Shown piece after piece: positions 1-6,274 of a stretch of DNA of 25,682 nt. This stretch comes from JBGFRR01 sp041695045 (lineage in GTDB: Bacteria; Bacteroidota; Ignavibacteria; UBA10030): the NCBI GenBank assembly GCA_041695045.1, contig JBGFRR010000005.1:1-25682 (forward strand), written 5' to 3'. Under the pieces are notes generated by a model. It saw only the letters and a list, made by a program, of their open reading frames with translations. It had not been told where the DNA came from and did not search any database. Within the stretch, counting starts at the first letter, position 1, and each line of letters opens with the position of its first letter. The position numbers and the translations under genes are program-made.

Positions 1-274
1 CCTGCCGAAGTGTCTTCGGCACGCAGGCAGGTGTGGTGTTGTTTTCAAGTATTTTTTTCCGCTGAGCAGAAAAGTGGCAACAAGATGGCTAGTTGATTCC
101 CCTTCACCCAGTCGGTGAAACAACATCGCGAAGAAACTGCTTCTCCTACTAATGGAAAACGAGAAAATCGAGTTTCTACAGCGGCATTAAGATGCACACT
201 TTCATCTGGCGATTGTCTTCAGTCCGCCAAAGGCGGGCGACATTCACTCACCACGGCTAACCCAGGAGCCCCTC
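1..274. other. Intergenic region with small GC-rich hairpins
   Basis: I see no convincing gene before position 275. A perfect 7-bp stem with a 3-base loop lies at 4-20 (GCCGAAG / CTTCGGC) and may be the end of a terminator for a gene outside the window. No T-run follows it directly; a T-rich stretch comes only at about 51-58. A second hairpin at 222-238 (GTCCGCC, loop AAA, GGCGGGC, one G-T pair) sits just upstream of the first gene. A ribosome binding site AGGAG lies at 264-268. Confidence 0.5.
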
Positions 275-751
275 ATGAAGAAAGCGCTGAAGATTGCCGG
301 CATCGTCGTTCTCGCTGTGTTCATCGCAATGCAATTCTACCGTCCCGAACGCACCAATCCTCCCGTCGATCCTGCGAGAACCATTCAGGCAATTCTTACC
401 GTACCCGCCGATGTAGACGCGATCCTTCGGCGTTCGTGTTACGATTGCCACTCCTATGAAACGCGATGGCCGTGGTACAGCCACATTGCGCCCGCGATGT
501 GGCTTGTTGCAAGCGACGTTGAAAACGGGCGCAGCATGCTGAATTTCTCTCAGTGGGACTATCGTGCACTCCGCGCCGTTGGACGACTCGACCAGATGGC
601 TATGGAAATCGACGCCGGTACTATGCCGCTCCCGCTCTACCTTCTCATGCACCCCTCCGCGCGGCTCAGCGAGGCAGAGAAGGAGAAATTGTACGACTGG
701 ATCGACGAGGCGCGTGAAGAGATCCTGAACGACACTACCGGCACGAAATGA
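275..751 (+). CDS. Haem_bd-type membrane-anchored heme-binding protein
   Basis: The 158-residue protein opens with a hydrophobic segment (about residues 5-21) after a short basic start, consistent with an inner-membrane anchor and periplasmic exposure. A CxxCH heme-attachment motif lies at residues 55-59, followed by an aromatic stretch (RWPWYSHIAP) typical of the Haem_bd family (PF14376 as I recall it). These proteins are small heme-binding domains of uncertain electron-transfer role, often found alone or next to cytochromes. The ATG is preceded by AGGAG six bases upstream, which fixes the start. The gene ends in ATGA, overlapping the next start, so the two are translationally coupled. Family assignment is fairly safe; the physiological role is unknown. 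Confidence 0.8.
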   Translation: MKKALKIAGIVVLAVFIAMQFYRPERTNPPVDPARTIQAILTVPADVDAILRRSCYDCHSYETRWPWYSHIAPAMWLVASDVENGRSMLNFSQWDYRALRAVGRLDQMAMEIDAGTMPLPLYLLMHPSARLSEAEKEKLYDWIDEAREEILNDTTGTK

Positions 752-1212
752 CGGCCGACCGAAGCGTGTTCAATCCGCAATCGTTCATCGCGCATCGCCT
801 GAGCAATGTCGTGATCGCGCTGGCGTTTGTCATAGGCGTTGCCGCATGCTCCTCCGCACAGCCCGGCGCTTCTCCCCCAACCGTTGATCCTGAAATCTAC
901 GTTAAGACCGAGCTCTACTTCGGCATGGCGAAGCCGGACAGCACGCGCGTTTCGACCGATGAGTGGAGAGCATTCCTCGACCGCGAGATTTCTCCACGCT
1001 TCCCCGAAGGTTTGACAGTACTGGAAGCCGAAGGACAATACATGAGCAAGAACCTCGGCCTGATCCGCGAACCCACTCGCATTCTCATCCTGCTTCATCG
1101 TCCCACCGTTACAGCAGACACACTCATTGAGCGGATCCGTTCGCTGTATCAACTGCAGTTTCTGCAGGAGTCTGTCCTGCGCGTCAGCACTCCCGCAGGC
1201 GTCTCCTTTTAG
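748..1212 (+). CDS. DUF3574 domain lipoprotein
   Basis: This 154-residue protein has an unusually long polar N-terminus (about 20 residues), then a hydrophobic segment ending in a lipobox-like VAAC with Cys34. It is therefore probably a lipoprotein in the cell envelope. The rest (VKTELYFG..., DEWRAFLDREISPRFPEGLTV, RILILLHRP) matches the DUF3574 family, a small ferredoxin-like fold domain without known function. The start overlaps the stop of the Haem_bd gene by 4 bases (ATGA), supporting this start and a two-gene operon. An in-frame GTG further in could give a shorter signal peptide, but no ribosome binding site favours it. Function unknown. Confidence 0.75.
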   Translation: MTADRSVFNPQSFIAHRLSNVVIALAFVIGVAACSSAQPGASPPTVDPEIYVKTELYFGMAKPDSTRVSTDEWRAFLDREISPRFPEGLTVLEAEGQYMSKNLGLIREPTRILILLHRPTVTADTLIERIRSLYQLQFLQESVLRVSTPAGVSF

Positions 1213-1643
1213 GCGCTTAAGAGTAAAATTTGTGTAAAAAAAGCTTTTCCCGTTGGTTTGGATTTTTTGAACCGACCCGCAGGGCGGGGCGAATCAACGC
1301 CAATTGCATTTGCGTTCATTCGCGGTTTAGAACTTGTTTTGGTTGTGGCCTGCCTACATTGGGATAAAACCTAGACCGATGGAGCGTCGGATAAAGGGAT
1401 TATTGACTCAGTACTCTATGACTTCAGTAATCCGACAATCCTTGGATCCATCAGTACGTGGATTCCCACGCTTGCTTGTGAAGCTCTTTTCCTGAGACCT
1501 ACTGGTTGGTGACCTACTGGTTGGAAATCGGCCTCTTTCCTTTTTCTTCTACATTTCCTACCTTTCCTCCGTGCGGCTACCCGCCGTTCCACACTCCGGC
1601 CTACGTTTACCTCGACAACTTATTCAACACCAAGGAGGTCGCT
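1213..1643 (+). other. Long intergenic region upstream of the molybdenum hydroxylase operon
   Basis: About 430 bases carry no gene I can support. An open frame runs in from 1506, but the iorA-like gene clearly starts at 1644. Visible structure is a CCCGC-AGG-GCGGG hairpin at 1276-1288 and a tandem duplication of a 14-base unit (GACCTACTGGTTGG at 1496-1509 and 1511-1524). The good ribosome binding site AAGGAGG lies at 1632-1638. A promoter must be here, but I could not pick one with confidence. Confidence 0.5.
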
Positions 1644-2135
1644 ATGGCTTCCATCACTCTCACCATCAACAAGAAACGCCACACCGTCGATGTCGATCCC
1701 GACATGCCGCTGTTGTGGGTCATTCGGGATGTCATCGGTTACACGGGAACGAAGTTTGGCTGCGGGCGCGCGCTGTGCGGCTCGTGCACTGTGCTCATCG
1801 ACGGCGAAGCCACCCGCTCGTGTGTGACACCGGTGGACCTCGCCGCAGGCCGAACGATCATTACGATCGAGGGTCTCTCCCCCGACCGCACGCATCCTGT
1901 GCAGATTGCATGGATGGAAGAAGACGTTCCGCAGTGCGGCTATTGCCAGCCCGGCATGATCATGGCTGTCGCGGCTCTGCTCGACCGCAGCCCGAATCCG
2001 AGCGAGAATGACATCGAGGCAACGATGGCCATGCATCTCTGCCGTTGCGGGACGTACAACCGCATCCGCCGCGCCATCATAACAGCCGCGAAAACGCCGC
2101 AACCCGGATCCGGTTCGAAAGGAGGTGTCCGATGA
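1644..2135 (+). CDS. iorA: Molybdenum hydroxylase [2Fe-2S] small subunit, isoquinoline 1-oxidoreductase alpha type
   Basis: The 163-residue protein is the iron-sulfur electron-transfer subunit of a xanthine-oxidase-family enzyme. A plant-type ferredoxin domain carries the first cluster (Cys40, Cys45, Cys48, Cys60). A helical domain carries the second (Cys98, Cys101 in QCGYCQPG; Cys133, Cys135 in CRCGTYN). Length and motif order are normal for IorA/CoxS-like subunits. The start is ATG 1644, five bases after AAGGAGG; the longer open frame upstream is not supported. The stop overlaps the next ATG (ATGA at 2132-2135), so it is coupled to the large subunit. No FAD-binding subunit gene is present, as expected for IorAB-type enzymes, which use other electron acceptors. 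The substrate cannot be read from the sequence. Confidence 0.92.
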   Translation: MASITLTINKKRHTVDVDPDMPLLWVIRDVIGYTGTKFGCGRALCGSCTVLIDGEATRSCVTPVDLAAGRTIITIEGLSPDRTHPVQIAWMEEDVPQCGYCQPGMIMAVAALLDRSPNPSENDIEATMAMHLCRCGTYNRIRRAIITAAKTPQPGSGSKGGVR

Positions 2136-4231
2136 GCACGCTCACCCTGAATCGACGCGACTTCCTGAAAGTCGTCTCCGTCGCCGGCGGCGGATTGGTG
2201 CTTGGCTTCCATCTCCTTCCGAAAGAAACCGATGCGTTCACGCCTGAAGTCGCTGGATCGTTCAAACCGAACGCATTCCTCTCAATCGACACAAGCGGCA
2301 AGATCACAATCACCGTGGCAAAGTCAGAGATGGGGCAGGGAGTACGGACGTCCCTGCCAATGATTGTTGCTGAAGAGCTTGAAGCCGACTGGACAACGAT
2401 TGACGTGAAACAGGCGCCGGCGCATCCGAACAAGTACGGCAGCCAGGGAACAGGCGGAAGCACAAGCGTTCGCACGTCGTACGAGAATCTGCGTAAGGCC
2501 GGCGCAACAGCACGGGAGATGCTCATCGCCGCGGCAGCGCAGCGATGGGGCGTTGACCCGGCAACATGCTATGCGGAACGCGCATCAGTGATCCACCGTG
2601 CGAACGGACGCAGACTCTCCTACGGCGAGCTTGCCGAAACTGCCGCCACACTGCCGGTTCCCGCAAGTCCGAGGTTGAAAGACCCGAAAGACTTCACGAT
2701 CATCGGCAAGCGGATGCCACAGGTCGATAATCCCTCCCGCGTCGACGGCACGGCAATCTTCGGCATCGATGTTCGTGTACCCGGAATGCTGTTCGCGTCG
2801 ATCGAGCACTCGCCGGTCTTCGGCGGCAAGGTTGCCCGCTTCGACGCAACGCGTGCAAAACAGGTGCCCGGCGTTCGGGATGTCGTGCAGATTGATGAAG
2901 GCATAGCGGTCGTTGCGACGAACACCTGGGCGGCATTAGAAGGACGCGACCGACTCGACATACAGTGGGACAAGGGACAATGGGCGGAACAGTCGAGCGA
3001 AAACATCTGGAAGACGTTTGAAGAAACCGCCAAGAAACCCGGCACGGAAGAGCGGAAGGTTGGCGATGCGGCTGCGGCTCTCGCGAGCGCCGCGCACAAG
3101 GTCGAAGCGATTTATCGTGCACCGTTCGTCGCCCACGCGACGATGGAGCCGATGAACTGCACCGCTCATGTGCGGGGCAACGAATGCGAAATCTGGGCTC
3201 CGACACAAACACCGCAACGAGCGCAAACGGAGGCGGCGCGTGTGCTTAGCGTCCCCGTCGAAAACGTCACGGTGAATGTCACCTTGCTCGGCGGCGGATT
3301 TGGAAGACGGTTGCTGGCGGACTACGTTGTCGAAGCCGTGAAGGTCGCAAGAGCCATCGGCGCGCCCGTACAGGTCATCTGGACGCGGGAGGATGACATG
3401 CGGCACGACTTTTATCGTCCTTCCACATACAACGTCATGACTGCCGGACTCGATAAGAACGGCCAGCCGGTTGCATGGACACATCGTATCGTCGGGCCGA
3501 GTTCGAGGGGCATTGTCACGGGCGGCAGTACGCCGCCGTACGCCATCCCCAATATCTACATCGATGCGCACATCATCGACACAGGTGTGCCGATCGGTGC
3601 CTGGCGTGCCGTGGGACCATCACAGAACGCCTTTATGATCGAGAGCTTCATCGATGAGCTTGCGGCAGCAGCCAAGAAGGATCCTTTTGAATATCGTCGC
3701 CAATTGCTGAAGGAGAAGCCAAGACTTAAGCGAGCGTTAGAGCTTGCGGCGGAAAAAGCCGGTTGGGGTAAGCCGCTTCCGAAGGGACGGGCACGCGGAA
3801 TTGCGTGCTGCGAGTCTTACGGCAGCAGCATCGGAGAGGTGGCGGAGGTCTCCGTCGATCGTCATGGCGCGATGAAAGTCCACCGCGTTGTCGTCGCTCT
3901 CGACTGCGGACCCGTTGTCAATCCGCAAACGATTGAAGCACAGATGGAGGGAGCGATCGCGTACGGTTTGAGCGCGGCCATCAAAGACGAAATCACCATC
4001 ACCGGCGGCGGCGTGGCGCAGAGCAACTTCCACGACTATGCGATGCTGACGATGTCCGAAATGCCGGCTGTTGAGGTGCACATCGTTCCCAGCACGGAGG
4101 CGATGGGAGGAATCGGCGAGCCGGGTCTTCCTCCGGTTGCGCCGGCAGTTGCCAACGCACTCTTCGCTCTGACGGGTAAGAGAATCCGTAAGATGCCGAT
4201 TCGTGCGGAGGATCTACAAGGGGAGGGATGA
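2132..4231 (+). CDS. iorB: Molybdenum hydroxylase large subunit, isoquinoline 1-oxidoreductase beta type, Tat-exported
   Basis: The 699-residue protein binds the molybdopterin cofactor and holds the active site. It begins with a twin-arginine signal (NRRDFLK at residues 7-13, then a glycine-rich hydrophobic segment), so the complex is likely folded in the cytoplasm and exported to the periplasm. Family motifs include GGGFGRR in the middle and GGIGEPGLPP near the C-terminus, whose Glu is the expected catalytic base. Length is within the usual IorB range (about 700-750). The start at 2132 has AAAGGAGG just upstream and overlaps the small-subunit stop; a longer frame from 2045 overlaps coding sequence and is rejected. 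Related aldehyde dehydrogenases share this fold, so isoquinoline should be read as a family name, not a proven substrate. Confidence 0.92.
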   Translation: MSTLTLNRRDFLKVVSVAGGGLVLGFHLLPKETDAFTPEVAGSFKPNAFLSIDTSGKITITVAKSEMGQGVRTSLPMIVAEELEADWTTIDVKQAPAHPNKYGSQGTGGSTSVRTSYENLRKAGATAREMLIAAAAQRWGVDPATCYAERASVIHRANGRRLSYGELAETAATLPVPASPRLKDPKDFTIIGKRMPQVDNPSRVDGTAIFGIDVRVPGMLFASIEHSPVFGGKVARFDATRAKQVPGVRDVVQIDEGIAVVATNTWAALEGRDRLDIQWDKGQWAEQSSENIWKTFEETAKKPGTEERKVGDAAAALASAAHKVEAIYRAPFVAHATMEPMNCTAHVRGNECEIWAPTQTPQRAQTEAARVLSVPVENVTVNVTLLGGGFGRRLLADYVVEAVKVARAIGAPVQVIWTREDDMRHDFYRPSTYNVMTAGLDKNGQPVAWTHRIVGPSSRGIVTGGSTPPYAIPNIYIDAHIIDTGVPIGAWRAVGPSQNAFMIESFIDELAAAAKKDPFEYRRQLLKEKPRLKRALELAAEKAGWGKPLPKGRARGIACCESYGSSIGEVAEVSVDRHGAMKVHRVVVALDCGPVVNPQTIEAQMEGAIAYGLSAAIKDEITITGGGVAQSNFHDYAMLTMSEMPAVEVHIVPSTEAMGGIGEPGLPPVAPAVANALFALTGKRIRKMPIRAEDLQGEG

Positions 4232-4779
4232 TGGAAAAAAAGAAGCGGTAAGCGAAACGTGGCAGGCAATTCTTTCGGGTACCGTTGATGTCGGACGAGG
4301 GCGACGGCACATGTTCAGCCTCATTCCGTCAAACCCGCGCTGCCGTTTCTGCCATGCGCCGTTTGGCGGCTTTGGTGGACCGGTCATGCGCGTCATCTTC
4401 CGGAAACGTCCCTCAAAGCTGAATCCAAAGTTCTGTAACGCCTGCGACGATTTCATCTCGCATAACCTCGGCGGCGCTGAGACTGAACTCACGATGCTGT
4501 TTGCCGATGTCCGTGGCTCAACAGCTCTTGCTGAACGTACCAATCCGATGGAGTTCACGCGCCTCATGAACCGGTTCTACGGCGCTGCCATGACGGTGCT
4601 CGCCCAATCAGATGCTTGGATCGACAAGATCGTGGGAGATGAGATTATAGGCCTTTACCTTCCTTCCCGCGTTCGCCAGTCCCCAACATGCACGAGCAGC
4701 GCTTGAAGCAGGCCAGGAACTGTTGCGCGTCACCGGCCACAACCGCAAGCAAGGACCGTGGCTCCTTGTCTTTCGCTGA
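4231..4779 (+). pseudogene. Class III adenylate/guanylate cyclase, frameshifted and truncated
   Basis: The middle reading frame encodes a Cys-rich lead-in (RCRFCHAPFGGFGG ... FCNACDDF) followed by a cyclase domain start (LTMLFADVRGSTALAE, then KIVGDEIIGLYLP). After the LP the homology jumps to another frame (AFASPQHARAALEAGQELL, then RVTGHNRKQGPW) and ends at TGA 4777-4779, before the second half of the catalytic domain. A one-base insertion at about 4663-4668 explains the jump. At the 5' end, ATG 4231 follows GGGGAGGG and overlaps the iorB stop. A run of seven A at 4235-4241 puts it out of frame with the body, and one extra A would restore it. The uninterrupted frame (GTG 4203 or ATG 4311) has no good ribosome binding site. 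Probably non-functional; sequencing error is possible for single-base shifts but not for the lost 3' half. Confidence 0.82.
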
Positions 4780-4857
4780 AGGATGGAAAAACACAATGCG
4801 ATTATACGCGAGTTATGCGTCATGTCCGCCCGCCGCAACTGAGTTAAAGGCTATCTC

Positions 4858-5133
4858 ATGAAACCAAAACAACCTAAACATAATCCTATCCTGAAGGCGA
4901 CATATCTCGAAGCAGTTGAATCACAACTGCGAGAGAATAATCCGCCTGAAACACGCCAGACCTTCGAACGTTTGCTTTCCGAAGGTATCAGTGAAAAGGA
5001 TGCTAAGCTATTGATCGGATCTGTCATCGCCGTGGAAACCTATGAAGTAATGAAGTCTGGAGCACCTTTCAACAAAGAACGATTCGTTCGCAACCTTAAT
5101 CGGCTCCCTGACCAGTCTTTTGACGATCAATGA
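4858..5133 (+). CDS. Small acidic helical protein, DUF1841-like
   Basis: The 91-residue protein has the pattern NNPPETRQTFERLLSEG...EKDAKLLIG, then VIAVETYEVMKSG and a closing RFVRNLNRLP. I recall this as a short stand-alone helical family annotated as DUF1841-like, but I am not certain of the family name. No catalytic motif is visible. It is the first gene after the broken cyclase and shares the lower GC and relaxed codon use of the following restriction genes, so it appears to belong to the island. There is no strong ribosome binding site. It may be a housekeeping gene captured at the junction or an island accessory. Confidence 0.6.
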   Translation: MKPKQPKHNPILKATYLEAVESQLRENNPPETRQTFERLLSEGISEKDAKLLIGSVIAVETYEVMKSGAPFNKERFVRNLNRLPDQSFDDQ

Positions 5134-5172
5134 TAATTTGCTTGGAGCGCAGCGCAAGTGTGAACTAACCAA

Positions 5173-5730
5173 ATGGCACTCAAGAAACTCCCCTACAAGC
5201 GACTCCAACATCTCATTGGACTTCACCTGTCTACCAAGGAAGGGCCCAAGACTCAGAAACTCATCGATGAACTCACGATGGCCCGACAACGTGGCTATCT
5301 CACAAAACCCGACCTTATCAAGATTTGTCATTGGAAATCTCCCCGAGCCATCAAACATATTCGTCGCAATCGCGAGAGTTCCATCAAGAAACTCACGAAA
5401 GCTGCTTTCTCGACTCGGAGCGAGCAAAAGAAATTGTCACTTCTCACGAGTCTCTGTGGTGTGAGTGTTCCCATGGCATCTGCTGCGTTGATGCTCACCA
5501 ACCCCCAACGTTACGGCGTTATCGACATCCGTGTGTGGCAGCTCCTTTACCAGATGGGCACCGTTAACACGAATGCAGACGGTGTCGGCTTTACATTCAA
5601 ACAATGGTATCGGTTTCTGAAGATTCTCAGGTACTTTGCTCAGAAGTATAAGGTTGGTGCTCGCGACATCGAACGTACACTTTTCCGAGTACACGCACTT
5701 CACCAGAAAGGGCGATTGTACAACAATTGA
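5173..5730 (+). CDS. Helix-hairpin-helix (HhH-GPD-like) DNA glycosylase-like protein
   Basis: The 185-residue basic protein has a helical N-terminal half (KSPRAIKHIRRN around 55-66). It then has a segment resembling the helix-hairpin-helix and catalytic-Asp region of the HhH-GPD/OGG superfamily: LLTSLCGVSVPMASAAL at about 90-106, then RYGVIDIRVW with Asp118 in the position of the catalytic aspartate. Family members excise damaged or modified bases. The protein is short for a full glycosylase (usually above 200 residues) and lacks the iron-sulfur cysteines of MutY/Nth. The start ATG has no clear ribosome binding site. It is followed after 73 bases by the putative restriction gene on the same strand, suggesting co-transfer. 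Assignment rests on motif resemblance only; it may be a structural relative without base-excision activity. Confidence 0.55.
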   Translation: MALKKLPYKRLQHLIGLHLSTKEGPKTQKLIDELTMARQRGYLTKPDLIKICHWKSPRAIKHIRRNRESSIKKLTKAAFSTRSEQKKLSLLTSLCGVSVPMASAALMLTNPQRYGVIDIRVWQLLYQMGTVNTNADGVGFTFKQWYRFLKILRYFAQKYKVGARDIERTLFRVHALHQKGRLYNN

Positions 5731-5803
5731 TACTTGCACTGCGCAACAGAGAGAACAGTCTTGTTAGAATTCATCCAATGGTTCATCTGCCAACGGTATC
5801 GAT

Positions 5804-6274
5804 ATGCCATCCGACGACATCAATACTGACATTAAGGTTACTTCCATTGAGCAACCGCAGTCTTCTTGCCCATTCAGGAGCCCCAAGCAGAAGATTTACG
5901 GGCTTGGCTACAATTTACTTGTTTTTGTGTACGAGAAGACCGATGACAGGAAAAAGAAGGTTGCCCGGCTTGACTTCGTTAGTTGCTCTTTCATTGACCA
6001 GGCTCGAACTGCTGACTATCAAATGACCAAAACCATCCGCCAGATGATCGACAACAATGCGAACACTGACGACATCATTGCCTACTTCACCGATAGAAAC
6101 CTTCCCGCAGATGATATTGCAATGACGCAGTTAGCCGAAGAGGTTCTCAAGAACAAACCAGAGCAGGGTTATCTCACAATCTCCAACGCTCTCCAATGGC
6201 GACTTCAGTATGGTCGCATTGTCAAGCTGTCCGAGAATGTCGATGGCATCGTCAGAATAGTCAACAAATTATGA
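5804..6274 (+). CDS. Putative type II restriction endonuclease (short family)
   Basis: The 156-residue protein contains conserved-looking blocks IYGLGYNLLVFVYEKTDD, then FIDQARTADYQMTKTIRQ, then GYLTISNALQWRLQYGR. I associate these with a small restriction endonuclease family seen beside NPPW-type methyltransferases, but this is recollection, not a search. No classical PD-(D/E)XK triad is obvious to me. The frame is closed upstream by TAG at 5765, and ATG 5804 is the first start after it. The stop overlaps the methyltransferase ATG by 4 bases (ATGA at 6271-6274). This tight coupling is the strongest argument that it is a restriction partner. It could instead be a methyltransferase-associated accessory protein. 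Confidence 0.55.
   Translation: MPSDDINTDIKVTSIEQPQSSCPFRSPKQKIYGLGYNLLVFVYEKTDDRKKKVARLDFVSCSFIDQARTADYQMTKTIRQMIDNNANTDDIIAYFTDRNLPADDIAMTQLAEEVLKNKPEQGYLTISNALQWRLQYGRIVKLSENVDGIVRIVNKL

Noticed and set aside
115..459. Open frame overlapping the Haem_bd gene start.
   Set aside because: Arginine- and serine-rich translation with no family resemblance; it is a shadow of the real gene at 275.
2045..2131. Upstream extension of the iorB-like frame.
   Set aside because: It overlaps the small-subunit gene; ATG 2132 has a strong ribosome binding site and begins the twin-arginine signal.
4800..4857. Possible integron attC-like sequence around GTTATGCG before the DUF1841-like gene.
   Set aside because: The core sites do not fit the expected consensus, no long imperfect inverted repeat was found, and no integrase is in the window.
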